From: Limnohabitans sp. Rim28
GTDB taxonomy: Bacteria > Pseudomonadota > Gammaproteobacteria > Burkholderiales > Burkholderiaceae_C
Assembly: GCF_000293865.2 (NCBI RefSeq)
Contig: NZ_ALKN02000010.1
Span: forward strand, 1-64,000
DNA length: 64,000 nucleotides
Direction of reading: 5' to 3'
In this document: in pieces, positions 44,752 through 53,508 of the stretch
How the letters are laid out: every line of letters begins with the position of its first letter
Position numbering within the stretch: position 1 is the first letter of the stretch
Position numbers and translations under genes: made by a program
The notes under the pieces: model-generated
Seen by the model: the letters and a program-made list of their open reading frames with translations, nothing else
Told to the model about the DNA's origin: nothing
Databases searched by the model: none

Positions 44752-47427
44752 TTATTCCGCTGCAGGTGCGCTGTCGTCCGTTGGGGCTTCGGCATCGCCC
44801 TCAGCCGCATTCGCGTCGTTTTCCACGATGCGTTGCAAGCCAGACAGCTTGGCGCCTTCGTCCAGACCAATCAAAGTCACGCCTTGTGTGGCGCGACCCA
44901 ATTCGCGAATTTCAGACACGCGGGTACGCACCAAAACACCGGTATCGGTGATCAGCATGATCTCATCATCGGCTTGCACCAAAGTGGCGGCCACGACTTT
45001 GCCATTGCGCTCAGACTGCTGGATGGCAATCATGCCTTTGGTGCCACGGCCGTGGCGGGTGTATTCGGTGATGCTGGTGCGTTTGCCGTAGCCGTTTTCT
45101 GTGGCCGTCAGCACGCTGGCGCGGGCTTTGGTCTCTTCTGCGGGCGCATCGGGTTTTTCTTGCTCCGACACCAACATGGCGATCACGCTCTGGTGGTCTT
45201 CGATCATCATGCCGCGCACGCCGCGGGCACTTCGGCCCAATGGGCGCACATCGTTTTCGTCAAAGCGCACAGCTTTGCCGCCGTCGCTGAACAGCATCAC
45301 ATCGTGCTTGCCGTCCGTGAGGGCTGCACCAATCAAAAAGTCGCCTTCGTCCAAGTTGACAGCAATGATGCCGCCTTTGCGGGGGTTTGAAAATTCGTCC
45401 AGCGAAGTCTTCTTGACCGTACCCATGGAAGTGGCCATGAACACATATTGGTTTTCGGGGAAGGTCCGGGCTTCGCCCGTCAAGGCCAAGACCACGTTGA
45501 TTTTTTCGCCCTCTTGCAGCGGAAACATGTTGACGATCGGGCGGCCGCGTGAGCCACGCGAGCCTGCGGGCACTTCCCAAACTTTCAACCAGTACAAACG
45601 GCCCCGGTTAGAGAAGCACAGCAAATAGTCGTGCGTGTTGGCGATGAACAGCTGGTCGATCCAGTCGTCTTCTTTGGTGGCGGCGGCTTGCTTGCCACGG
45701 CCACCGCGCTTTTGCGAGCGGTACTCGCTCAGTGGCTGGCTCTTGATGTAGCCGCTGTGTGACAAGGTCACCACCATGTCGGTGGGCGTGATCAGGTCTT
45801 CGGTGGACAGGTCTTGCGCACTGTGCTCGATCTCGCTGCGGCGTGCGCCGATCTTGGTTTGGCCAAATTCCTGGCGCACCGTGCCCAACTCGTCGCTGAT
45901 GATGGTGGAGACGCGCTCTGGCTTGGCCAAGATGTCCAGCAGGTCTTCGATCTCGGACATGACCTCTTTGTACTCGGCCACGATTTTGTCTTGCTCCAGC
46001 CCGGTCAAGCGCTGCAGACGCATCTGCAAAATCTCTTGCGCTTGTGTGTCCGACAAACGGTACAGCCCGTCCTGGCCCAGACCGTATTCGCGCTCCAAGC
46101 CTTCTGGGCGGTAATCGTCGGCATTGACCACCGAGCCATCGTCACGGGCGCGGGTCAGCATGGTGCGCACCATCTGGCTGTCCCAGGCGCGGGTCATCAG
46201 TTCGGCCTTGGCCACGGGTGGCGTGGGTGCGCCGCGGATGATGGCGATGAAGTCGTCGATGTTGGCCAAAGCCACGGCCAAGCCCTCGAGCACATGGCCA
46301 CGGTCACGCGCTTTGCGCAGCTCGAACACCGTGCGGCGTGTCACCACTTCGCGGCGGTGCTGCAAGAAGACCTGAATCAGGTCTTTCAGGTTGCACAGCT
46401 TGGGCTGGCCGTCGATCAAGGCCACCATGTTCATGCCAAAGGTGTCTTGCAGCTGGGTCTGCTTGTACAAGTTGTTCAGCACCACTTCGGGCACCGCGCC
46501 ACGCTTGAGCTCAATCACCAAGCGCATGCCGGACTTGTCGGACTCGTCCTGGATGTGGCTGATGTCTTCGATTTTCTTCTCGTGCACCAGCTCGGCCATG
46601 CGTTCTTGCAAGGTCTTTTTGTTGACCTGGTAGGGCAACTCATCGACCACGATGCATTGGCGTTGGCCTTTGTCGATGTCCTCGAAGTGGCACTTGGCCC
46701 GCATGACCACTCGGCCCCGACCTGTGCGGTAGCCGTCCTTGACGCCGGTCATGCCGTAAATGATGGCGCCTGTCGGGAAGTCTGGCGCGGGCACGATCTC
46801 CATCAGTTCGTCGATCGAGGCTTCGGGGTTGCGCAGCAAATGCAAGCAAGCGTCCACCACTTCGTTCAGGTTGTGCGGCGGGATGTTCGTGGCCATACCG
46901 ACCGCGATACCGCCAGAACCGTTGATCAGCAAGTTGGGCAGGCGCGAGGGCAGGACCAGGGGTTCTTTTTCGGAGCCATCGTAGTTGGGGCCGAAATCAA
47001 CGGTTTCCTTGTCGATGTCGCCCAGCATTTCGTGGGCGATTTTGGCCAGACGGATTTCGGTGTAACGCATGGCCGCAGCGTTGTCGCCGTCCACCGAGCC
47101 GAAGTTGCCCTGGCCATCCACCAGCATGTGGCGCATGGAAAAGTCCTGCGCCATGCGCACGATGGTGTCGTACACCGACTGGTCGCCGTGCGGGTGGTAT
47201 TTACCGATCACGTCACCCACGATACGGGCCGACTTCTTGTAGGGGCGGTTCCAGTCGTTGTTCAGCTCGTGCATGGCGAACAAGACCCTGCGGTGCACGG
47301 GTTTGAGGCCGTCGCGCGCATCAGGCAAGGCACGACCGACGATCACGCTCATGGCGTAATCGAGGTAGCTGCGCCGCATTTCCTCTTCCAGACTGATGGG
47401 CAGTGTTTCTTTGGCGAACTGAGTCAT
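44752..47427 (-). CDS. gyrA: DNA gyrase subunit A
   Basis: GyrA is the DNA-breaking subunit of gyrase, 891 residues. The winged-helix and tower domains hold the catalytic Tyr ([18 protein letters not shown], near residue 122). Six beta-pinwheel blades follow, with the GyrA box [15 protein letters not shown] near 570. The acidic, Ala-rich C-terminus ([16 protein letters not shown]) may tune supercoiling. The quinolone-resistance region reads [11 protein letters not shown]: residue 83 (E. coli numbering is identical here) is Gln rather than Ser, and Asp87 is kept. It heads the long minus-strand supraoperon; the promoter should lie in 47428-47660. Confidence 0.97.
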   Translation of the reverse strand: MTQFAKETLPISLEEEMRRSYLDYAMSVIVGRALPDARDGLKPVHRRVLFAMHELNNDWNRPYKKSARIVGDVIGKYHPHGDQSVYDTIVRMAQDFSMRHMLVDGQGNFGSVDGDNAAAMRYTEIRLAKIAHEMLGDIDKETVDFGPNYDGSEKEPLVLPSRLPNLLINGSGGIAVGMATNIPPHNLNEVVDACLHLLRNPEASIDELMEIVPAPDFPTGAIIYGMTGVKDGYRTGRGRVVMRAKCHFEDIDKGQRQCIVVDELPYQVNKKTLQERMAELVHEKKIEDISHIQDESDKSGMRLVIELKRGAVPEVVLNNLYKQTQLQDTFGMNMVALIDGQPKLCNLKDLIQVFLQHRREVVTRRTVFELRKARDRGHVLEGLAVALANIDDFIAIIRGAPTPPVAKAELMTRAWDSQMVRTMLTRARDDGSVVNADDYRPEGLEREYGLGQDGLYRLSDTQAQEILQMRLQRLTGLEQDKIVAEYKEVMSEIEDLLDILAKPERVSTIISDELGTVRQEFGQTKIGARRSEIEHSAQDLSTEDLITPTDMVVTLSHSGYIKSQPLSEYRSQKRGGRGKQAAATKEDDWIDQLFIANTHDYLLCFSNRGRLYWLKVWEVPAGSRGSRGRPIVNMFPLQEGEKINVVLALTGEARTFPENQYVFMATSMGTVKKTSLDEFSNPRKGGIIAVNLDEGDFLIGAALTDGKHDVMLFSDGGKAVRFDENDVRPLGRSARGVRGMMIEDHQSVIAMLVSEQEKPDAPAEETKARASVLTATENGYGKRTSITEYTRHGRGTKGMIAIQQSERNGKVVAATLVQADDEIMLITDTGVLVRTRVSEIRELGRATQGVTLIGLDEGAKLSGLQRIVENDANAAEGDAEAPTDDSAPAAE

Positions 47428-47471
47428 ATATAGAGGGGGGGAAAGTGACGCTATGGAAAGCGATCATTTTA

Positions 47472-47500
47472 GTTGCATGGCACTGTGGCGTCCATGCAAC
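47472..47500. promoter_or_regulatory. Perfect inverted repeat between gyrA and ompA
   Basis: GTTGCATGG (47472-47480) and CCATGCAAC (47492-47500) form 9-bp perfect arms with an 11-nt spacer in the divergent gyrA/ompA region. It is a plausible operator or supercoiling-sensitive cruciform site. TTGACA at 47545-47550 downstream may be an ompA -35 box, but no well-spaced -10 follows. Confidence 0.5.
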
Positions 47501-47584
47501 ATTTGTGCTGCATTTGAAAGAGAGCTTTAGGCTCAGTCTTCCAATTGACAGACGCGTGCATGGTCTATGGCACAATAAAACTCA

Positions 47585-47613
47585 ACGCATCAGATGACGG
47601 TCATTTGATGCGT
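47585..47613 (+). promoter_or_regulatory. Stem-loop in the ompA 5' leader
   Basis: A 13-bp stem with one G-A position: arm 47585-47597 and arm 47601-47613, loop CGG. It lies 48 nt before the ompA ATG. Stable 5' stem-loops protect ompA mRNA in E. coli, so a similar stabilising role is plausible. No T-run follows, which argues against a terminator. Confidence 0.6.
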
Positions 47614-47660
47614 CCTTTTCACGCAGCGAGTCTGCGGCTTTATCCCCTAAGAGGAAGACC

Positions 47661-48335
47661 ATGAAGAAACTGAACAAAGTGGCGATGTTGTTGGCCTCCG
47701 CAGCTCTCGCAACCGCCGCTGGCGCACAAACTGTTGACAACTGGCGCGACAGCGCTGGCACGGTTTGGAAAAACGGTACCAACGAACAATGCTGGCGCAA
47801 TGCCAGCTGGACACCCGCCACTGCTGGCACGGGTTGCGACGGCGCCATCGTGGCTCCTAAGGCAGCTCCTGCACCGGCCGCCGCTCCAGCGCCTGCTGCA
47901 CGTCCAGCTCCAGCTCCAGCTGCTGCTCCAGCACCTGCACCTCGCCCAGCTGCTCCAGCTCTGCCACCCGCAGCAGCCACCAAGGTCACTTTCGCCGCTG
48001 ACGCGTTCTTTGACTTCGACAAGTCCGTTCTGAAGGCCGAAGGCAAAGCCAAGCTGGATGATCTGGTTGGCAAGGTCAAGGGCATCAACCTGGAAGTCAT
48101 CATCGCTGTGGGTCACACCGACTCCGTGGGCTCCGATGCTTACAACCAGAAGCTGTCGGTCAAGCGTGCTGACGCTGTCAAGGCTTACTTGGTGACCAAG
48201 GGCATCGAAAAGAACCGCGTTTACACCGAAGGCAAAGGCGAGAAGCAAGCCGTTGCTGACAACAAAACAGCCGCTGGCCGTTCCAAGAACCGCCGCGTTG
48301 AAATCGAAGTGGTCGGCACACGCCCTAACCGCTGA
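47661..48335 (+). CDS. ompA: OmpA family outer membrane protein
   Basis: A 224-residue peptidoglycan-linked envelope protein. A signal peptide covers about 1-22 (ends AAGAQ). A short conserved segment follows ([20 protein letters not shown], two Cys nearby). Next comes an Ala/Pro-rich linker (about 70-108). The C-terminal OmpA domain (about 113-218) has [20 protein letters not shown] and [20 protein letters not shown], including the Asp and Arg that bind diaminopimelate. There is no eight-strand beta-barrel, so it is the short form common in Burkholderiales. It has a long leader with hairpins and a clear terminator. Confidence 0.92.
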   Translation: MKKLNKVAMLLASAALATAAGAQTVDNWRDSAGTVWKNGTNEQCWRNASWTPATAGTGCDGAIVAPKAAPAPAAAPAPAARPAPAPAAAPAPAPRPAAPALPPAAATKVTFAADAFFDFDKSVLKAEGKAKLDDLVGKVKGINLEVIIAVGHTDSVGSDAYNQKLSVKRADAVKAYLVTKGIEKNRVYTEGKGEKQAVADNKTAAGRSKNRRVEIEVVGTRPNR

Positions 48336-48352
48336 TCCTTCACCGGATGGCC

Positions 48353-48380
48353 AAAAAGCCCCAGCAATGGGGCTTTTTTT
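48353..48380 (+). terminator. Rho-independent terminator after ompA
   Basis: AAAAGCCCCA (48354-48363), GCAA loop, TGGGGCTTTT (48368-48377), then more T's. A strong intrinsic terminator 18 nt after the stop. Confidence 0.92.
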
Positions 48381-48427
48381 CGTCTGTCGTTCATGGCCTG
48401 AGGCCTGTTCACCGACAATCAGACCCC

Positions 48428-49138
48428 ATGACTACAAGCACTTCCAACGTCGATCCGGCCGAACTGGCCAAGTTTTCTGACCTGGCCCACCGTTGGTGGG
48501 ACCCCGAAAGCGAATTCCGTCCCCTGCACCAGATCAACCCGCTGCGCCTGGAGTGGATCAACGGCTTGGTGCCCTTGAACGGTTTGAAGGTGGTGGACGT
48601 TGGTTGCGGCGGCGGTATTTTGGCCGATGCCATGGCGCGCAAAGGGGCGCAGGTGCTGGGCATTGATCTGGCCACCAAGTCGCTCAAAGTGGCGCAATTG
48701 CACGCGCTCGAAGCGGGCACCCAAGGTTTGCAATACCGCGAATCCAGCGCCGAGGCCCTGGCGGCTGAACAGCCCGCACAGTTTGACGTGGTCACCTGCA
48801 TGGAAATGCTCGAACATGTGCCTGACCCCGCCGCTGTGGTCAGGGCCTGTGCCCAAATGGTCAAGCCTGGCGGCTGGGTGTTCTTTTCCACGCTCAACCG
48901 CAACCCCAAGTCCTTTTTGTTTGCGATCGTCGGGGCCGAATACATCCTCAACTTGCTGCCCAAAGGCACCCATGAATTTGCCCGCCTGATCAAACCCAGC
49001 GAACTCACCGCTTGGGCGCGTGAAGCCGGGCTGGACGCCCAAGGCTTCAAAGGCATGGCCTACAACCCTTTCACCAAGCGCTATTGGCTGAGCCAAGACA
49101 CCAGCGTGAACTATCTGCTGGCCTGCCGGAAAGCCTGA
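48428..49138 (+). CDS. ubiG: Ubiquinone biosynthesis O-methyltransferase
   Basis: UbiG carries out both O-methylations in ubiquinone synthesis with S-adenosylmethionine. The 236-residue protein has the SAM motif [16 protein letters not shown] (about 58-73), the UbiG signature [20 protein letters not shown] near residue 20, and [20 protein letters not shown] near 155. I chose the ATG at 48428 because the upstream frame overlaps the ompA terminator. It is followed by gph after 2 nt, a common pairing in betaproteobacteria. Confidence 0.95.
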   Translation: MTTSTSNVDPAELAKFSDLAHRWWDPESEFRPLHQINPLRLEWINGLVPLNGLKVVDVGCGGGILADAMARKGAQVLGIDLATKSLKVAQLHALEAGTQGLQYRESSAEALAAEQPAQFDVVTCMEMLEHVPDPAAVVRACAQMVKPGGWVFFSTLNRNPKSFLFAIVGAEYILNLLPKGTHEFARLIKPSELTAWAREAGLDAQGFKGMAYNPFTKRYWLSQDTSVNYLLACRKA

Positions 49139-49140
49139 CC

Positions 49141-49806
49141 ATGTTCCAAAGCGCACAAGCCGTCTTGTTTGATCTGGATGGCACCCTCATTGACAGCGCG
49201 CCTGACCTGGGCGCCGCAGTGGACCAAATGCGTGTGGCACGCGGGTTGCCGTCCCTTCCACTCGAGCACTACCGGCCCATGGCCGGCGCCGGAGCCCGCG
49301 GCATGCTGGGCCTTGCTTTTGGCATGACACCCGAACACCCCGACTTCGAGGCCATGAAAGAAGAGTTTTTCGTCACCTACGAAAACTGCATGACCGAGCG
49401 CACCCGCATCTTCGATGGCGTGGTCGACATGATCGCCCAATTGGTGGCACTCGGCATTCCTTGGGGCGTGGTCACCAACAAATCCAGCCGATTCACCGAC
49501 CCCTTGACCGCAGCCATGCCTTTGTTTGCCACGGCCGGTGCCATCGTCAGCGGCAACACCACACCCCACGCCAAACCGCACCCCGAGCCTTTGTTCGAGG
49601 CCGCACGGCGTTTGTCGATAGACCCGGCGCAATGTGTGTACGTGGGCGACGACGAGCGTGACATCGTCGCGGGCCTGGCCGCGGGCATGGGCACCGTGGC
49701 CGCTACCTACGGTTATTTGGGTCAACAGAGCGATTTTTCGCGTTGGAACGCCCATTTGCACATTGATTCGCCCATCGACCTCTTGAAATTTCTCAAGAGC
49801 GCCTAA
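49141..49806 (+). CDS. gph: Phosphoglycolate phosphatase (HAD family)
   Basis: A HAD hydrolase of 221 residues that removes 2-phosphoglycolate from DNA repair or oxygenation side reactions. Motif I is FDLDGTLIDSAPDLG (residues 10-24), motif II is VVTNKSSRF near 111, and motif IV is YVGDDERDIVAGLAAGM near 167. The cap domain is of the helical C1 type. The start at 49141 avoids a long overlap with ubiG; an AT-rich 12-nt gap then leads to ssrA. Other phosphate esters cannot be excluded as substrates. Confidence 0.9.
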   Translation: MFQSAQAVLFDLDGTLIDSAPDLGAAVDQMRVARGLPSLPLEHYRPMAGAGARGMLGLAFGMTPEHPDFEAMKEEFFVTYENCMTERTRIFDGVVDMIAQLVALGIPWGVVTNKSSRFTDPLTAAMPLFATAGAIVSGNTTPHAKPHPEPLFEAARRLSIDPAQCVYVGDDERDIVAGLAAGMGTVAATYGYLGQQSDFSRWNAHLHIDSPIDLLKFLKSA

Positions 49807-49818
49807 AATAGGTCTTGA

Positions 49819-50195
49819 GGGGCTGCACTGGTTTCGACATGGGTTCGGACGCGTGGCAGGGCATGTCGAGGTTCTGATCCTCGTTAATCTTCGGAAAAAA
49901 AACTAACTGCAAACGACGAACGTTTCGCACTCGCCGCTTAATCCGGTGAGCCTTGCAACAGTTGGCCGATAGGCTGGGCAAGGGCGGTCGCAAGACCGTC
50001 CAGGCTGCAAGGTAAAACATATGGGCTGGCACCACCTCGGGTACCTTGAGGTGGTGTGAGAAAAAAGGGTGCTGGCTGGGTGTTCAGCGTGTCGCTGCGC
50101 GGTTCATTTGGCGAGACTCAAATCAGACGACTACACATGTAGAACTGTACGAAAAAGGCTTATGGACGGGGGTTCAAATCCCCCCAGCTCCACCA
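49819..50195 (+). ncRNA. ssrA: Transfer-messenger RNA (tmRNA)
   Basis: The 377-nt gene rescues stalled ribosomes by trans-translation. The 5' end GGGGCTG pairs with CAGCTCC before the 3' CCA (50193-50195), forming the tRNA-like acceptor. The T-arm is GGGGGTTCAAATCCCCCC. The resume codon is GCA at 49909, and the tag reads ANDERFALAA followed by TAA at 49939. Pseudoknot-forming segments follow. It is a one-piece tmRNA, not the permuted alphaproteobacterial type. It lies right after gph. Confidence 0.97.
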
Positions 50196-50202
50196 AACCG
50201 CA

Positions 50203-50232
50203 AAAAGCCAACTTTCACAGGTTGGCTTTTTT
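50203..50232 (+). terminator. Terminator of ssrA
   Basis: AAAGCCAAC (50204-50212), loop TTTCACAG, GTTGGCTTT (50221-50229), then a T-run. It ends the tmRNA transcript 8 nt after CCA. Confidence 0.92.
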
Positions 50233-50355
50233 TTGCCTGATCAATTTCAGACAAACGACAAGTCCAGGAGAGCGCTGGCAAGCGCCAGTCGCCTTAGGCA
50301 CCAAGTTGAATGCGCCCAAACGGAACAATAGACCCATCAGGCAAGGAGGGCCGCA

Positions 50356-51840
50356 ATGACTTTGGCAATGAATTGGCACGAATGGGTTCAGCACGACGCG
50401 GTGGGCTTGGCCGAGCGGGTGCGCCGTGGCGATGTGACGCCCGCTGAATTGGCCGCACAGGCCGCGGCGGGGGCGGCCAAAATCAACCCGGCGGTCCATG
50501 CGGTGGTCGAGGTGTTTGACGATGTGGTGGCCGACCCGCTCAAAGACGGGATGAACCCGGCAGGGCCTTTTGCCGGTGTGCCTTTTTTCATGAAGGACCT
50601 GGGGCCCACGATGAAGGGGCGCTTGCAGGAAATGGGCTCCTTGATGATGCGCGGCAACCGCGCAACGGCCGACACTTTCCTCACCTCGAAAATGCGCAAA
50701 GCCGGCCTGAACATCATGGGCCGCACCACCACGCCAGAGTTTGGGGTGTGCAGTTCGGCCGAAAACCCGGCGGTCTATGTCACGCGCAACCCTTGGAACC
50801 CTGAATACACCAGTTACGGCTCTTCCGCGGGCACGGCGGTGGCGCTGGCCGCAGGCGTGCTGCCGCTGTCGCACGCCACCGATGGCGGCGGCTCGATCCG
50901 CATTCCGGCGGGGGCCAATGGCAACATCGGTTTGAAGCCCTCGCGCGGGGTGTTTTCTATCGCGCCAGCGGCGTCTGACTTGACCGGTTTGGTGTCCACC
51001 CAGGGCTGTCAAAGCCGCACGGTGCGCGACACGGCCGCTTTCGTGGACCATTGCCGCGGCGGTGCGCCGGGCGAGTTCATGCCCTACTGGATGCCGCCAG
51101 AGCCTTACAGCGCCTTGATTCAGCGTGACCCGCCGCGTCTGCGCATTGCGCTGTCGCACGAGTGGGGAGAGTACCGGGCGGTGCCGCATTTTGTGGATGA
51201 GCTGCAGCGTGTAGGGCGTTTTCTGGAGGGCTTGGGCCACCAGGTCGATTGGGCCTTGCCCGAGGTGGATTTTCGGGCGGCATTTGAGGCGCAGACCACT
51301 TGCTACATCAGCAATTTTGCGCAGACCATCTCCAACTTGCTGGCCCCAAGGGGCCTGACGCGTCCGCCGGAGGGGCTGGTTGAACCGATCAACATCCAGA
51401 TCTGGGAGATGGGCCTGAACACCACCTTCACCGAGCGGGCCCGCATGCAGGCGGTGTTCAATACCACCTCGCGGGCGTTTGGTCGGTTTTTTCAAGACTG
51501 GGACATCATTCTCACGCCCATCACCGCTGTGCCCACGCCCAAGTTGGGCACCACCGAATACCTGACCACCAGTGACAACCCCAGCGTGCTCGATTGGTTT
51601 GCCAACCTCTGGCGCAATTTCGCCTACACCCCCTTGACCAATTTGTGCGGCATGCCCGGCATCTCTTTGCCCATGGCCACACAGCAAAACGGTTTGCCAT
51701 TGGGCATCCATGCACAGGCCCAACAGGCCAACGACGGGGTGCTGCTGCAATTGGCAGCGCAGATCGAGCGGGCGCTGGGTGGTCAGTGGCATGCGGGTCG
51801 CGTGCCCCAGGTGCATGTCTGCCACACGCCAGAGGCATGA
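50356..51840 (+). CDS. Amidase (amidase signature family)
   Basis: A 494-residue amidase-signature hydrolase with the Ser-cisSer-Lys triad: Lys80 (PFFMKDLGPT), Ser156 (YGSSAGTAVALAAG) and Ser180 (DGGGSIRIPA). It starts at the ATG at 50356 with AAGGAGG just upstream. The family includes GatA, 6-aminohexanoate-cyclic-dimer hydrolase and arylacetamide amidases. There is no GatB or GatC here, so it is a stand-alone amidase of unknown substrate. It is convergent with metK, with a shared hairpin between. Confidence 0.9.
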   Translation: MTLAMNWHEWVQHDAVGLAERVRRGDVTPAELAAQAAAGAAKINPAVHAVVEVFDDVVADPLKDGMNPAGPFAGVPFFMKDLGPTMKGRLQEMGSLMMRGNRATADTFLTSKMRKAGLNIMGRTTTPEFGVCSSAENPAVYVTRNPWNPEYTSYGSSAGTAVALAAGVLPLSHATDGGGSIRIPAGANGNIGLKPSRGVFSIAPAASDLTGLVSTQGCQSRTVRDTAAFVDHCRGGAPGEFMPYWMPPEPYSALIQRDPPRLRIALSHEWGEYRAVPHFVDELQRVGRFLEGLGHQVDWALPEVDFRAAFEAQTTCYISNFAQTISNLLAPRGLTRPPEGLVEPINIQIWEMGLNTTFTERARMQAVFNTTSRAFGRFFQDWDIILTPITAVPTPKLGTTEYLTTSDNPSVLDWFANLWRNFAYTPLTNLCGMPGISLPMATQQNGLPLGIHAQAQQANDGVLLQLAAQIERALGGQWHAGRVPQVHVCHTPEA

Positions 51841-51872
51841 AAAAAGCCACTCCACGAAACGTGGAGTGGCTT
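51841..51872 (-). terminator. Terminator of metK (and possibly of the amidase gene)
   Basis: A 12-bp perfect stem, AAGCCACTCCAC (51844-51855) with GTGGAGTGGCTT (51861-51872), loop GAAAC. T's follow on the minus strand (51841-51845), so it mainly serves metK. The plus-strand side lacks a good T-run. Confidence 0.85.
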
Positions 51873-51922
51873 CATTGGCCGTTTTATTGACCGGTGCATG
51901 AGCCCCCGAGAGGGCAGAAAGC

Positions 51923-53104
51923 TCAGCGGCCGGCAGCGGCCTTCAGTGCAGCAGCGCGGTCGGTGCGCTCCCAGGTGAAGTCGGGCTCGTCGCGGCCAAA
52001 GTGGCCATAGGCAGCGGTCTTGCTGTAGATGGGGCGCAGCAGGTCCAGCATCTGGATGATGCCCTTGGGGCGCAGGTCAAAGTGCTCGGCCACCAAAGCG
52101 GCCAGTTGGTCGTCGGAAATCACGCCTGTGCCTTCGGTGTTTACCGTGATGTTCATGGGGCGTGCCACGCCGATGGCGTAAGCCACCTGGATTTGGCACT
52201 TGGTGGCCAAGCCAGCAGCGACGATGTTCTTGGCCACATAACGCGCAGCATAAGCGGCAGAACGGTCAACCTTGGAAGGGTCCTTGCCCGAGAACGCGCC
52301 ACCACCGTGCGGGCAGGCGCCGCCGTAGGTGTCCACAATGATCTTACGGCCCGTGAGGCCGCAATCGCCCTGGGGGCCGCCAATGACGAAACGGCCTGTG
52401 GGGTTGATCAAATACTTGGTGTCTTGCAGCCACTCTTTGGGCAGCACAGGCTTGATGATTTCTTCGATGATGGCTTCGGTGAAGCTGGCTTTCATCTTGG
52501 TCGATGTTTCCGACTGGTCGGGGCTGTGCTGGGTGGACAGCACCACGGTGTCGATGCTGTGGGGCTTGCCGTCCACATAGCGCATGGTCACTTGGCTCTT
52601 GGCGTCGGGGCGCAAGAAAGGCAGGCGGCCGTCTTTGCGCAGTTGGGCTTGGCGCTCAACCAGACGGTGTGCGTAATAAATGGGCGCGGGCATCAGCTCA
52701 GGCGTTTCAGAGCAGGCGTAGCCGAACATCAGGCCTTGGTCGCCGGCGCCGATGTTGAGGTGGTCGTCTGAGGCGTGGTCCACGCCCTGTGCGATGTCGT
52801 TGGATTGCTTGTCGTAGCAAACCATCACAGCGCAGCCTTTGTAGTCGATGCCGTAGTCGGTGTTGTCGTAGCCGATGCGCTTGATGGTGTCGCGGGCGAC
52901 CTGGATGTAGTCCACGTGCGCGTTGGTGGTGATCTCACCGGCCAAGACCACCAAACCGGTGTTGGTCAGGGTTTCGGCGGCCACGCGGCTGCGTGGGTCT
53001 TGCGCAAAAATGGCGTCGAGGATCGCGTCAGAAATCTGGTCGGCGACCTTGTCGGGGTGGCCTTCGGAGACGGATTCCGAGGTGAAGAGGAAGTTCTGAG
53101 ACAT
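51923..53104 (-). CDS. metK: S-adenosylmethionine synthase
   Basis: Makes S-adenosylmethionine from methionine and ATP, 393 residues. It has the family signatures [20 protein letters not shown] (near residue 13), [12 protein letters not shown] (near 118) and [19 protein letters not shown] (near 265). AAGGAGC is 7 nt before the ATG. A 5' leader of up to about 170 nt precedes it. The gene is divergent from slyX. Confidence 0.97.
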   Translation of the reverse strand: MSQNFLFTSESVSEGHPDKVADQISDAILDAIFAQDPRSRVAAETLTNTGLVVLAGEITTNAHVDYIQVARDTIKRIGYDNTDYGIDYKGCAVMVCYDKQSNDIAQGVDHASDDHLNIGAGDQGLMFGYACSETPELMPAPIYYAHRLVERQAQLRKDGRLPFLRPDAKSQVTMRYVDGKPHSIDTVVLSTQHSPDQSETSTKMKASFTEAIIEEIIKPVLPKEWLQDTKYLINPTGRFVIGGPQGDCGLTGRKIIVDTYGGACPHGGGAFSGKDPSKVDRSAAYAARYVAKNIVAAGLATKCQIQVAYAIGVARPMNITVNTEGTGVISDDQLAALVAEHFDLRPKGIIQMLDLLRPIYSKTAAYGHFGRDEPDFTWERTDRAAALKAAAGR

Positions 53105-53277
53105 GAAAAAAGCTCCTTGGTTAAAGTGGATTTCGGCGTTGCCGACCCTTTAACTTTGGAGCCTGGCGAACGCTTTAGCAGAATTTATGAATCGCCCTGC
53201 AAGTAGTTCAGATAACTCGGCGAACTCAAATTATAAAAGAAGCCCTAAACCTTGCAATTTCGGGTCCAATATGCGGC
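53105..53277 (-). promoter_or_regulatory. metK 5' leader / divergent metK-slyX promoter region
   Basis: These 173 nt are AT-richer than their surroundings and carry no gene. I checked for known SAM or SAH riboswitch cores and found none I could support. A short AGTTC/GAACT pairing is visible near 53212-53232. Promoters of metK and slyX must lie here. Confidence 0.35.
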
Positions 53278-53499
53278 ATGGACATTCCAACCCCCATTGA
53301 AAACCGTTTGGTCGAGCTGGAGATCAAGGCGGGCTTTACCGAAGACCTGCTGGACCAGCTCAACGCCCAGGTGTACCGCCAACAGCAACACATCGATGCG
53401 CTCATTCAAGAGCTGCGCCAGCTGCGTGACCGCCTGCCTGAATCCGGTGGGGGTGCCGAGACGCGCAACCCGCGTGACGAAATTCCACCGCATTACTGA
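53278..53499 (+). CDS. slyX: SlyX family protein
   Basis: A 73-residue coiled-coil protein of unknown function. It has the SlyX pattern IENRLVELEIKAGFTEDLLD, then QLNAQVYRQQQHIDALIQEL, with heptad spacing, and ends in a Pro-rich tail ending DEIPPHY, typical of the family. It starts 173 nt from the divergent metK and is 9 nt before the RlmN-like gene, so those two probably form an operon. Confidence 0.92.
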   Translation: MDIPTPIENRLVELEIKAGFTEDLLDQLNAQVYRQQQHIDALIQELRQLRDRLPESGGGAETRNPRDEIPPHY

Positions 53500-53508
53500 A
53501 AGCGGTTG

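Noticed and set aside
45814..47433. A 539-codon plus-strand open frame opposite gyrA
   Set aside because: It lies wholly within gyrA, has a shadow-like composition and no ribosome binding site. GyrA on the minus strand is unambiguous.
50150..50195. A separate tRNA gene at a TTCAAATC T-arm followed by CCA
   Set aside because: It is the 3' tRNA-like part of the tmRNA, pairing with the 5' end at 49819.
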